Positions 23,256-34,600 of a DNA stretch of 64,000 nt are shown here, piece after piece. The stretch spans positions 64,428 to 128,427 of the forward strand of contig VWZL01002832.1 in assembly GCA_013396915.1 (NCBI GenBank), in the 5' to 3' direction. This DNA is from Stercorarius parasiticus (lineage: Eukaryota > Chordata > Aves > Charadriiformes > Stercorariidae). Numbering within the stretch: the stretch's first letter is position 1; the number at the start of each line of letters is the position of its first letter. Under the pieces are notes generated by a model. The model was not told the origin of the DNA. It made no database searches and saw nothing but the letters and a program-made list of their open reading frames with translations. A program made the position numbers and the translations under genes.

Positions 23256-25575
23256 GTATGTGCATGAAAATGAGAGTCAATATCCTGGCCAGAGGTTGTC
23301 TTTGCCCAAAATGCTTTCGGGAAAACGGCCCCCTGCTTGAATCCACACTGGGGACTGATAACTAAATCCATTCTTGCATCTCAAAAAGACATTAAAAAAA
23401 ATAAAATATTACTAGTTACATCTTGCAATACCTACCCCCCTCGCTGGAGAGCGGTGTCTGCTCTCCCTCGGAGGGGAGCTTTCATAAGCACCCATGGGTG
23501 TAAGATGAAATCCAGCTATGGGAGTCGCCCCATAAAAGCACTGAGGGTAAAGAAATTCTCACCCAAAATGGGTTTGATAAACAGGATGCCTCACTTGGGG
23601 CTCTACCAAGGAACAAATGCACATATATAGGAAAATAATGTACATTTTAAAATCATTTATGGGGAAAAAGGTGTTGACTGCCTGCACAACCCAGCCCAGC
23701 ACAGAAACTCTGATTGCTCAAGGAGGCTTTTGATGTGGTTGTGCGTGCGGGACTGGGATCCAGCTGGATGGATGAGGGCTGAGGAGAACAAACCCAGAAC
23801 AAATTCCCCGAGTTTCTGAGGGTCTGGCTCTTATAGCAACTCCTTTCCCCTTACATCATCCAAAGCAACATGAGAAACTAACTTCACCCTGAATTTTGAA
23901 GCACATCTTTGCCTATTAATGCTTCAATTGCCACAGCATCTGGTTTGCCAAAGTGTATGAAAACATCCTTTTCTCCCCCAGAAAACTGGAAAGTGGGTTT
24001 TTTTCCCCCCTCTGCAAAATTTCACAGTCCCCTTACTCTATTTTGTCAGCTTATAAGAGGGGTGAAATAGCCTGAGCGGTGCCGCACCACCTTAGGGCAA
24101 GTGAAATTCATTTTTTCCTCTTCCCAGCCATGCCAAACCATCACTGCCTGTATTTCAAACAGTGCAGTAATAGCGCCAGGCCCTTGCAACACTGTTTTTT
24201 TGGGGCACACTTCCCCAGCAGCTGAGCTCCCTAATCCCCCCACTGCTACTATTTTAAAACAGCAGGTCTTAAACAGCTATAGCTTGCTTCATGACATCCT
24301 TATTAATAGGACAGCCTCATTAATACCTGGCAACTTGGCCAGCTTCCCCATCTGTTGCACTGAGACTGTTTCAACGGCATCTTTCAATGATGGATTTCGT
24401 TGCCATTGCCTAGCTGGGATGCCCGGTGTTAATAAGTAGATCTGCCTTATTGAGGATTTAAATGTTGGTGTAACATTATAAAACTGACATCCATATAAAG
24501 GTGTTGGGACAGCAGGGAACAAGTGTTGCTATAGTCAAAAATGTAATGAACTAGTCTATTTACACTACGAAGTGCTAAACTGCAGTTGGAGCTATGATTA
24601 CAAAATCAAAAGCAGCACTGACATTTAAACGTTACGCTTTAATTTTAAATAAAATTAAGTGTAATTTTTAGATAAGGTAGACCACAGAAAGACACAGGTT
24701 GGAGGCACCCAAGGGTCTTGGATCCAACCCAGCTGGCAGCGTGGCCAGTGCCATAAAGCCCCAAGACCCAACATCTTCCCAGTTGAGTGTCAGATCTGGT
24801 GGAGCTACTTGAAAAAAATAACTGGTCCAAGCACTACTCACAGGGAGGCAGGGGAACACCATGCTGTGTTCAAACCCATTTGGGACAGCACATATACAGT
24901 GGGTTAAAAAAAAAACCAACAAAAAAACCCCAAAGCCAAAGCAACAGGATTTCTGGACAGTGATTCCCAATTACCATGGAATAAGCTGTGCTAAGGCTGG
25001 GGGCAACGTAGTTCAGCATTTCTCTTTCAAACTAGAAGCAGAAATCGCCTATTGAAGCCTGTATAATTAATTGGATGGAAACACTGCCTTTTTTCTTTTT
25101 TCCTTTTTTTTTAAAAAAAGACTATTTGGAGTTTTCATGCACTGTAAACCACTAAGCCAGGGAGGTAACAGAGCAGTGAAGATGAATGCAACCCTAGTGT
25201 TTTAGCACTGTTAAACAGAAGTGCATAGATAGAGTTTTTGGGGAGAATTCAAAGAAAACCACACCAATAACAGAATAAAACAGCTAATCAGCAAAAGGAC
25301 AAAGATGTACAATTTAATGGGGTAGTAATTAACTTCAGGAATTACACAGGTTTTTAAAATATAAAAAAACAGATGAATCCTATACTTCAAAGTGAATGTA
25401 GTATCCTGTCAGCCATTTATTTTATGTTTCTTTTGCTAAGCCTTGAGGAAGCTGCCACGACACCCCTGAAAACCCTTTGGAGGGAAGGAAGCTGACCAGT
25501 GCAGGGGCTGGAGCTGGGCGAGAAGGCTATTGCACAGCAACTAACCTGAGCAAAAATCCTTTTTCTCCCTTCTAG
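23256..25575 (+). other. A1CF: A1CF intron 8
   Basis: 2.3-kb GT-AG intron. A short GC-rich CR1-like piece lies at about 24690-24770 (GGTTGGAGGCACCCAAGG, then ATCCAACCCAGCT). No exon recognised. Confidence 0.75.
24690..24770 (-). repeat. short GC-rich CR1-like remnant (copy G)
   Basis: Holds only the GGAGGCACC and GATCCAACCCAGCTGGC blocks of the family. It is too short for a firm call. Confidence 0.35.
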
Positions 25576-25712
25576 ATCTTAGAAGAAATCTGCCAGAAAA
25601 ACAACTGGGGACAACCTGTTTACCAGCTCCACTCTGCAATTGGCCAAGACCAAAGACAGCTCTTCCTATACAAAATCACCATCCCTGCCCTTGCCAGCCA
25701 GAATCCCACCAT
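25576..25712 (+). CDS. A1CF: A1CF coding exon 9 (residues 450-495)
   Basis: Encodes ILEEICQKNNWGQPVYQLHS, AIGQDQRQLFLYKITIPALA and SQNPT, the first half of the dsRNA-binding-like domain shared with DND1 and RBM46/47. Acceptor CCTTCTAG, donor GTATGT. The last isoleucine codon is split after two bases. 137 bases. Confidence 0.95.
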
Positions 25713-26363
25713 GTATGTAACTATTGAGGTTTTCTGGGATTTAGGATTTTTTTTTTAATTGCTTTTTATCTAGCATATCTCCTCAAAATACAATTGCACA
25801 GGTCTCTATTTCTGTTTATATATATATATATAAGGGAGAAAAACATCCACAAACTAAAATAGACTGATAGTGATGTCTACCATGATTGGTGCGCTCTCTC
25901 TGGTGGTGCAAAGATTAGAGAAAGCCAGAAATAATCAGGCAAAAGGGTGCTTTTTAGTACAAAAATAAAGCATACGATAGCTCTTGTGGGAAAAAGAAAG
26001 CAGCTTGAAGGAACATGCTGACAATTCAGCTCCAAATATGATTCTAAACATTTCTGGCCTAAAACATTGTTTGCTGTGTATTTTAAAGAAAAATCCAGAC
26101 TTCAGCAGGCTTTCTTTTGGACTGAAAATGCACGACGTGCTCTGACACGACGTTGTGTCCAAAATGATAGGGCTGATAAACTCAGCAAAGTAACCGGACT
26201 ACTGTGAGGAGAGTATTTTTGTTAATGCATCAGCACAGTAAAATAATGTTTCCATTTGATATGTGGGATGATGCCATCAATGAGTGGATCAAAACATCTT
26301 GCAGGAAAGTCCTAGAGCAAAAAAAAAAAACAGAAACAAGCTAACATTTTGCTGTACTCACAG
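25713..26363 (+). other. A1CF: A1CF intron 9
   Basis: 0.65-kb GT-AG intron with a small TATATA run at 25816-25832. Nothing else recognised. Confidence 0.8.
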
Positions 26364-26497
26364 ACATCCCTTCACACCACCTAAGCTCAGTGCCTATATC
26401 GATGAAGCCAAAACCTACGCAGCAGAATACACCCTTCAGACGCTGGGGATTCCCACGGAAGGAGCAGAGGTGCCTCCTGCAGCCCCAGCTTTTCCAG
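26364..26497 (+). CDS. A1CF: A1CF coding exon 10 (residues 495-540)
   Basis: Encodes HPFTPPKLSAYIDEAKTYAA and EYTLQTLGIPT, closing the dsRNA-binding-like domain, then EGAEVPPAAPAFPG. Acceptor TACTCACAG, donor GTATGG. The tail is shorter than the alanine-rich one I recall from human A1CF. 134 bases. Confidence 0.94.
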
Positions 26498-26727
26498 GTA
26501 TGGGAAGGTCTGTACAGCAAAGGTCTCCAGGAATCTTATTTTTCCTGCTGCTTCCCTGAGGATGTCAAGAATGAACCCATTTCTGGCCACTGAGGACAGC
26601 CTGGCTGTGCTCCCACACACACCTCTATCTTGACTTGTGTTACTTATGTGTGTGGCGTCTTTATTGCCTATATGGTAATTTATCTCTATATCAGGACTAC
26701 CCAAATTACGGTGTACGTACCATAGAG

Positions 26728-26895
26728 CATCTCAGGCTGGGGGCACCAGGGCTGGGGGGGGTGTCTCTGGTCCAACCCTGCCCCCAGCAGGGTCAGTGCT
26801 GCAGATGCAGCAGGTTGCCTGAGGCCATGTGCGGGCGAGTTGGTCCAAGGATGGGAATCCACCACTGCTTGGGCCCCATCCCAGGTATGCACCTC
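26728..26895 (-). repeat. GC-rich CR1-like fragment (copy C)
   Basis: Contains CAGGCTGGGGGCACC, TCTCTGGTCCAACCCTGCC, CCCAGCAGGGTCAGTGCTGC, GCAGCAGGTTGCCTGAGG, CCATGTGCGGGCGAGTTGG and CATCCCAGGTATGCACC in family order. It is the copy with the clearest GGTCCAACC block linking the family to the CR1 3' UTR. Confidence 0.6.
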
Positions 26896-27125
26896 CTTCC
26901 AGTTTGTGGATGCCTCCCTTCAACTAGGAGCCCCTGATAGGTTGCAGGATCCAGAATTGGCATACCTGATGATCCTTCCTGGCTGCAGTCTGGCTGATGC
27001 CACCCAGGATGGTGTAGATCTTCCCCACTGCAAAGATGAATGGTTGATTGATTCATGGTCCATTCATCCTCCCCCAGCACTCCCAGCTGTTTTTGAACCA
27101 ACACTTTTGATTTCATCTGCCAAAG

Positions 27126-27543
27126 AAATCATAGAATCATAGAATTGCCTAGGTTGGAAGGGATCTTTCAGATCACCTAGTCCAACCATCAACCTAATTC
27201 TGACAAAAAACATCACTAAACTATATCTCTAAGCTCTATGTCTACTTGTCTTTTAAGTACCTCCAGGGATGGTGCCTCAACCACCTCCATGGGCAGCCTG
27301 TTCCAATGCTTAATAACCCTTTCAGTGTAAAATTTTTTCCTAATATCCAATCTAAATCTCCCCTGGTGCAACTTGAGGCCGTTTCCTCTTCTCCCATCAC
27401 CTGTTACTTGGGAGAAAAGACGGACCCCCACCTCTCTACACCCTCCTTTCAGGGAGTTGTAGAGAGCAAGAAGGTCTCCCCTCAGCCTCCTTTTCTCCAG
27501 GCTGAACACCCCCAGCTCCCCCAGCCACTCCTCACAAGACTTN
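27126..27543 (-). mobile_element. CR1 LINE, antisense 3' fragment
   Basis: Opens on the + strand with AATCATAGAATCATAGAATT, the reverse of the CR1 octamer tail, followed by the GTTGGAAGGGATC UTR block. On the - strand it encodes a decayed ORF2 end ([40 protein letters not shown]). It is fairly well preserved, so probably a younger copy than the one at 1-451. The single N at 27543 marks its far end. Confidence 0.93.
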
Positions 27544-29243
27544 TGCCACCGTGAAAGTTAGGATCTGATCCCAGCTCTCACCACGCTCCCACCACCCCCG
27601 GAAGGTTTTTTTCCCAGTTGGGGAATTCATACTCAACAGCTTTTGAAAATGCCCAAAACATCTTGGGAAGTCATGGAAAACACAGGCTGGGAGCAGGAAT
27701 CCAGCTCACAGGCATTACATTTACTGTGCTCTCCAGCGTGACCGTGATTCTGATGTAGTGGGAGCAACGCATGCCAAACTGCACATGAGGAATGCATTAG
27801 TCAGTACTATTGAGTTGTTTGGAGTGTCTCAAGGATGGATTTAAAAAAAAAAAAAAAACAATCTATCCGGCTTCCTGCCACAAGAGTCCGCAAAAGCCAC
27901 AGAAAAATCAATTTGTCTGGGTTTGTGCAGGCTTCCGCAGCATGGAAACCAAATGGGATCTTTATTGAATTCAGTTTCCACTTACTGCTTAATTATAATC
28001 TCTCCTTTTTCTTTCATCCACCCTTATTTATTTGTCTTGGAAACTCAACAAATTGACATACATTAAACTTTCTGCTTGCAACACACACTGGTCCTTGATC
28101 AGGGCTTGCTGAAGTCCAGCTCAGCTCAGGCCCCGCCCAGGTAGCAGCTCATTTTTCTTATGATGGTGGCAGATACTCTTTAAATGATGTATTTCTCAAT
28201 TCCTAGTTGAAAGGTTACACCTTGCTTTGCTAATGCAAAGAAGATACTTTGAGCAGCCACAATACTCAAATTACAGCAAATTTCTCATGTTTTCCCCCAA
28301 GGTGACTCCTCCAACGAGACAATGTGCTCCCAGTGTTGCCCAATATCTCCATTCCCCACACTGAGAAGACCTCGGCTCTGACTGACATTGAGTTGTTCCC
28401 CTTGCCCAGCTGGTCAGTCGGAGATTTTGAACCCTGGGAGATGTAGTTTGTCAGCAGAGCCTGGTCCAGCAGAGCCAATCGTTCCCCAGTTGCTCTTCCC
28501 CAATTTGGGCTTTGTCTTAATTCCATTCTTTCACAACAAAATATTGTGGTCTGGTCAAAAAGCTGCTATCCCCTGCTTTCAGACAAACCAGCCCCAAACG
28601 ATGTTTGTTTTCCCAGTGATTCATTTTAAATCAGCAAAGCTAACATTTTCCCATGGAAAATTTTGAAGTGTTGAAACCACATTTTCCATTAGAAACTGAT
28701 GGGGAAAAAAAATCCAGTTTACTAAATATTTTCTCCTCGATGTTGCATAGAGAGACTTTCCCTGCTCTCTGATGTGGCTGTCCTGAATTTTATGTATTTT
28801 GACTGTGAAAGGTATTGGAGCCATATTTTCCCTATGAAACCTGCCCAGATTTCCTCTATATTACCTCATTTTCTTGCCCTCCTCACGTCATGCACTGGGG
28901 GACGTGTACAGAGCACCATTAACACCCTCTTAGCTCAGAAATAATCGCAGCCTAAGGAAAAAATATTCAACAGAGAGGGGCATTTTTCAAGTAGTGTGTT
29001 TAACAAATAATAGGTGAGAAAAAGCAGTACTTTTCCAGCTTCTTTTTATTACCTTTAACATGGAGAAAAAACATGCCAGAAATGACCTATTTAATTTAAT
29101 TAGATTATTCCCATTAACAAACCCATTGCTCCCTATGTCATTCCCATCGACAGCAAAGTCTTGCCATCAAAAACACTCGGGCGATGGTGAGTTTTGAACA
29201 TGTTTTCATTAATCTGCATTTTTTTCCCTCCCTTCCACTGCAG

Positions 29244-29395
29244 GATATACCATTGCTAATGCAGCCGCAACTGTCGCAGCCACCCAGCTCAAACAAGCGG
29301 TGACTATGGGACAAGATCTAGCGACGTACGCAGCCTACGAAGCCTACCCCGCCTTCGCAGTCGCTGCACGCAGCGATGGCTATGGAGCGTTTTAA
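29244..29395 (+). CDS. A1CF: A1CF coding exon 11 and stop (residues 540-589)
   Basis: Encodes YTIANAAATVAATQLKQAVT, MGQDLATYAAYEAYPAFAVA and ARSDGYGAF, then TAA at 29393-29395. Acceptor CCACTGCAG. It matches the mammalian C-terminus closely. 152 bases. Confidence 0.95.
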
Positions 29396-29575
29396 TCCTG
29401 TCTTTAATCAAGTTCCCTTAAATGGAGCACAGGCAGGAAAAAAAAAATCTCAGTCTGGTAATTCTTACACCCTCGTGATTTTAACTTAATCTGTCGCCTA
29501 AAGTTAGATTTTAGTCGGAGTTTCACTCTTGTAGTTCTTTAGTTTCATCACAGGATACTAGGGGGAGAAAGGAGA

Positions 29576-29586
29576 AATAAAATAAA
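29576..29586 (+). terminator. A1CF: proximal poly(A) signal of A1CF
   Basis: Two AATAAA hexamers overlap by one base, 181 bases after the stop codon, directly before an A run. Use is not shown by the sequence; the A run also raises the chance of internal priming artefacts in cDNA. Confidence 0.4.
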
Positions 29587-29637
29587 AAAAAAATTACTCA
29601 AAATCAGACTTTCACACTAGAAAGCAAAATCTCAGCC

Positions 29638-29811
29638 CAGAAAATGAGTGGTTCTCAGGTGTGTGTATATACATACATATATTTATATATATGTATATAT
29701 ATATATATACACATATATATAACTCAGAAAATGAGTGGTTCTCAGGTGTGTGTATATACATACATATATTTATATATATGTATATATACATACACACCAT
29801 TGTGTGTGTGT
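29638..29811. repeat. 87-bp tandem duplication with TATA/TG microsatellite
   Basis: The unit opening CAGAAAATGAGTGGTTCTCA begins at 29638 and again at 29725. Each is followed by GTGTGTGTATATACATACAT and TATA runs. The second copy fades into a TACACACC and TGTGTG run. The ordered Tyr/Ile-rich frames here are repeat artefacts. Confidence 0.95.
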
Positions 29812-31619
29812 TTACAAGCAACAACCTGTGCTGAAAGCAGTTGGTCCCATGGACACTGTGACATGGGACTGGGGAAGGATGGGGTGTCCCCAGCCAGCCC
29901 CTCTGTACATCAGGAGTTCTCCTCTGTTCACCCCAAAATCTCTCAAGCCAGGCAGAGCAGCGGGTAAAATGAAAGGCCGCCCTTTGGTCTCTGGTTTGCC
30001 TCTTATTGCCTCTGAGCATCCCGTGCCACCAGCGCTGTGGGGATGTGTTCAGGCATCTCAAGCGTCTTTTAAATTCATTCTGGCTCAGCCAAGGAAAAAA
30101 GACATCTATCATAAGCGTGTCTGCCCAGACTAACAGGCTAGTTTGCACACTCTTGAACGCTGATTTGATTTTTAAAGCAGGAGGCAAGCATTCAGCAGGG
30201 TTTTCCCTCTTGCTTTGCTACTTCCCAGCCTTATCTGCAAGTCACAAACCAGCAAATAACAGTGTATTTTCTCCACCTCCCACCAAATGGCTTATGCAGT
30301 GAAAGATAGGAAAACTTTTAGGACTATGAAGTTTGAGGACCAAAAAAAGTGCTATTCATTAGGGACAATTCTCTGCTTAATTAGAGCACAAGAGCTCACA
30401 GCTATGGCCCAGTAATAACAGATAACAGGGACCTCTACAGGAATAGAATTTTATACAAGGAACATTTTCAACAGGATGGAAAGAGCCCTGCCTGGCTATC
30501 AGTGCTGCTTTACACATTAAAGCAAGGCTGCTGGCTGCTGCAATTCTTGCAAAAATGAATTTAGTGGAAGAGGGTTCACGTCAACAGTAAAGGCTCCTCT
30601 TGTTTTGGAGAGCACCAGCATTGGTGTTGCGTTTGAATGCTTTGGGAATGCTGAGAGCATCCTTTGGTTTACAGCGGGAGGGCATTATCCATTTATTTTT
30701 GCCATTGGATTGAGGCAGGAGTAACAATGCTCTAGAGATATAGGAGAAACCCAGTGTTAGATAACTATAGCAGACATGTTAATCCTATATAATATATCCT
30801 ATACAGTAATGCACACTAAGAAAACTCGAATCTGCTCAGTCTAGGACCAAAAAAACCCTGTTTGGGGGAGAATTTACAACTGACTTGACAATGCCCATTA
30901 ATTCCAATAGATCTGGCCCCAAATTTTTAATCTGGTCTAAATGAGGTAATGTGGCACTGTACGAGCCATTTCAAGCAGAGCTTTTCCAATGCATCCCCAA
31001 AGCTGTACAAAGCACAAAGGTCTGTGACAAGGTGTTGGCTACCGGGAGATAAGTGTTTTCCCTTCTCATGCTGCGTCTGACTAGATTTTGCTAAGAATGG
31101 AACAAAAACACACAAGCTGTATAGTTTGCGGTCCTATTAGACCCTTTCTATTTATAAAGTAGCTCATTAGGGTGATCCTAAAGGTATTACAAGCCCTCTG
31201 TGGTTGCCGTTCGGCGTGCTTGGCTTCGCAGAAAATGACAAACCTGTTCACAGAGGGTGAAATAACTGAGAGTGTTGTAGGTATCGTGGCTTTATTTTCT
31301 CTTCTGTCTGTGTCTTTTAAGTCGTGTTTGACTGCCAACGAGTAACATATCACTGTGTGTCTCTCTCTCTAAGACTACTGTTGGCAGAAAGTGTTTCTCA
31401 CTGTCCATGTTCAATAACTTTAGTCTGCTTTTTCAGCTATTTATATAAGTTCAGAAAGATGTCAAAGAAAAGGGCAAGAAGCAGTATTAAAAAGTGTGTG
31501 CATGAAGCACTTATTTTTGTACACGTAGTACAATATTTGTATAGAGTTTTAACACTATGAAGTGTAGCGAAAAATCACACTGTCCATTTACTGGAGGACA
31601 ATCATGTATGTCTAAACAG

Positions 31620-31625
31620 AATAAA
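31620..31625 (+). terminator. A1CF: distal poly(A) signal candidate of A1CF
   Basis: AATAAA followed by GTGAAAATGG, in an A/T-rich setting with several TTTGTA-like motifs just upstream. This is the last good hexamer before a long stretch without gene signals. Confidence 0.4.
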
Positions 31626-31640
31626 GTGAAAATGGCAACT

Positions 31641-34600
31641 CAATTATCCGTTACAAGGAAATTATAACTGGGATTAAATTCTGTGAAGCAAATCTGTAAT
31701 TCTAGAGTAATCCAGGGACATGAACTGGACTTTGAAATATCATTAAAACTTTTTAAACCAACATACATGCCTCAGTCCTTTTGTACCCAGAGTTCCATCT
31801 GAAAGGGTCATCCTGTGCGTGGTAAATAAGAGCACATTTTGCTCTGTAGGGATCGATTTGAGGTCAGACAGGCAAATTCACAAGCTGCTCGGCAATGCCT
31901 AGCATGTTTTCAGCATGCACTTTGGTGACACTTGGCATGCATACGCAGCAGAAAATCAGCAGTTACACTTCTGCACTTTTAAGTAAAAAAATCATGGGGT
32001 TAAGGATTTTTTCCCACCACCTCTTTGGCCAATATTTATCTGCCTGTGAATGCTGCAGGAATCCCTTTTGCTATAAATTTATTACAGTGGTAACACCTTT
32101 GTTCCTTACCTGATCCCAATGGAGATGTCTTGGGGGGGCGATATTGATAGCAAGGCAGCACCGTGCAAAAATAAGGGGGTAGACAGGGCGACACGTGAGT
32201 TAGGGCTGTGATGAATTGGTCTCACCTTGGGAAGAGCCTGTTGTGAGGTCGCCGATAGGTAGAGCAAGTATAGCCCAGGTTGTTTTAAGAAGAGGAGGAC
32301 CTGCCACTTGGAAGACCACCATAGTTAAATGACTGAGCAATAGCAATTCCTGCTTCCACGCCCAGTACAAGGGGTTTTGCACCTTTTCAGAGAGATCCTG
32401 AGCCCAATAAGCGGGGGAAGATTTGATACCTTGCTAACGATAGCACACAGCACCCAACCAGGCCTCCCTACCAAGCCAAAAGAGATTTCGCCAAAATAGC
32501 TTGACATTGTTCTTCCAGACTTACAAAGAGGTCAGCTGTATTCTGGGCTTTAGCAAGAACAGCAGCTCTGCCAGCTCTATTATTTTACTTCATTAGCTTT
32601 TTCTGATGTCCTGCTTTCGTTTTCTTTGAAATCAGGGCAACAGCAGAATTCGCTTTTGTGCTTTAACATTTCCCCTCTTGGAGAACTGAGATTCCCTCTT
32701 TACTCAGCAGCAGCTGGATGCTGAATTTTGGAGAGAAAGAATGATTTTTCAAGAAAGCTCAAACCCACAACCCAACTTAAAAAACATTATTTCCCATTTG
32801 TAAAGATGCGGGTTCCCAGCAGTAGCAAGACAAAGACAAAAAACATATCCATCCTCCACGAACAAGTCTAAGACATATTTGAGCCATAAGTGATGAGAAG
32901 ATCAATGGCCCAGAAAAATCAGCAGACAGACACCTCCTGCTTGCAGGGCAGGAGGTACAAAAACTGCATTTTCCTACTCCCTTCTTCCATCCAGCCCTGT
33001 TCTGAAGGTCTCTACAGCGCGGGGCCTCACATACGAGGTGCAAAGTGAGAATAAAACACGTCTGTGGATTACACAACAACTCTGCCTTTGGATCTGGATA
33101 GATATCCCACACAGAAACTATTTCCCATGTCCCACTGAAACCCCCTCTTTAATTCCATGGCACAAGGTCTCCAGTGACTTTCAAGGGGAGTTGCTTTATC
33201 TTTGACCTTGCATGGCTCCCTTTTCCCAGTAGCCCAGCTACATCTCTCTCAGACCACCTCATCTCCCCACCACATACCTACCTGGATTTCCCTTTTTTTG
33301 GCAAAAAAACCCCAAACCTTTGGAGGGTGACATTCCAGTCAGGGACCACAAATCACTGCCGTTCACTAGCTGCTTGGGGGTCAGCCTGGCCCCAGTGCTA
33401 CTCATGGTACGTTCATGGGATGCTCCTTTCTTCCAAGGGCTGGAAATGATTGTGTCCCCCCAGAACCTTGGTATTGGCCCAAACTGCAATTCTCAGCTGC
33501 CCTTTGTTAAGTGCCAGTGGGGCGCTTAGACGTCCCCTATCCATCAACCCCCCTCCTTCGGGGGGTGGGCTGCTCTATCCCTGGAGATGCCCTGCCACCT
33601 CAAACTCCTCTCCAGGCCCAGAGACTTGTCCTGGCTTGGCTCCAGCTACCTGCAGGAGATGGGGACTGTGCACGTCCAGATTTGGGGCTCGTTAAGTGAA
33701 ACACTGAAAGAGTGACGTTCCTTGGTCCCCAGACCCACCTCATGCAGATAGCTGCTGGTGGACCCGTAGATAGGTTGCACACAAATATCTTCTGCAGGAA
33801 CGCATGCAAACAGCACCAGACAACCACAGGATCAGACAGATCCTAAAAGCCTGCATCAAAGCCTGGAGAGAGAAGAGGGATTCTCCCCTCCCCCCCCAGT
33901 GCCTTGGGTCAGATCCTAATTTAGCGTCCCGTCTGCAGCTCCAAATACTGACGGTAAATTCAGGACGGGTAAGATGTTGTGCAGGAGGAAAGTTGTGGCA
34001 TGGCCAAGTTTTGCAAAGGACCTCTGCAAGGCAGCTCATCCTGCGGAGACAAACAAGTTTCTCAAGTTCATACTACTTTATGCCCCTCAATAAAAAAGAA
34101 AAAAAAAAAAGGTGGAGTTTTCTTGCCTCCCCGAGCACGTACGCAAGGCACAAATGGCTATACATCGAAGAAGAGCAGCCCGAGAGAGGGAAGAGCAACT
34201 GTGATGAGTAATGCTATATTTAACACCTGGCAAGTTGCCCAAAGCCCTGAAAAATTTGTCTGGGCTGTGGGTCTGCTTAGCGGCGAGCTTGTTCTCGTGT
34301 AAAACGGCACTGGCACCTAGTGGCTGCTGGATTCAACCACAGCATCCCGAAACGGCTGGCAGGGAGGAGGGAAGGGCTGGTTGCCACTGTGTGCCAACCG
34401 CAGGTAACAGCCACGGCGCTCCGAAAGAGCAAATAGAACAGAGGACTTCTCTCAACAGCCTTCCTCATAGCGCGGCTCTCGGAGCTGCTGGATTTTCTAG
34501 GCACAAAAAATTATGAAAATTTCTAAAAAAAAACCACCCCCAGGCGTCAAAAAGCCTGTGCCCACTGGTGACAAATAAATAAACAAGCCTTGTATGAGGT

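Larger units (their letters stand above)
26498..29243 (+). other. A1CF: A1CF intron 10
   Basis: 2.7-kb GT-AG intron carrying a GC-rich CR1-like fragment at 26728-26895 and a classical antisense CR1 at 27126-27543. No additional exon recognised. Confidence 0.8.
7616..31640 (+). other. A1CF: A1CF gene, whole transcription unit in window
   Basis: A1CF is the RNA-binding cofactor that docks APOBEC1 onto its mRNA target for C-to-U editing in mammals. It also has APOBEC1-independent roles in liver and kidney RNA processing. Eleven coding exons with matching phases give 589 residues. RRM1 has RNP2 at about 58-63 (IFIGKL) and RNP1 at 95-103 (NRGYAFVTF). RRM2 has LFVGGI at 138-143 and NRGFAFVEY at 178-186. 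RRM3 has LYVRNL at 233-238 and RDYAFVHF at 266-273. An RG-rich and NLS-bearing linker covers about 340-420, and a DND1-type dsRNA-binding-like fold lies at about 450-524. Length matches the human 586/594-residue isoforms. The right end rests on an AATAAA at 31620; further 5' non-coding exons may lie to the left. Confidence 0.93.
29396..31640 (+). other. A1CF: A1CF 3' UTR (probable extent)
   Basis: Follows the stop codon. Overlapping AATAAA signals at 29576-29586 could give a short UTR. Another AATAAA at 31620-31625 follows a U-rich stretch and would give a 2.2-kb UTR. Mammalian A1CF has a long 3' UTR, which favours the distal site. It holds an 87-bp duplication with TA-rich arrays. Confidence 0.5.

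Noticed and set aside
29612..30187. 191-residue frame on the - strand with Tyr/Ile repeats
   Set aside because: Covers the TG/TA tandem duplication in the A1CF 3' UTR. Repeat periodicity explains it.
33804..34302. 135- and 107-residue frames between the two genes
   Set aside because: No domain, no conserved motif, no supporting regulatory signals. They overlap one another in different frames.
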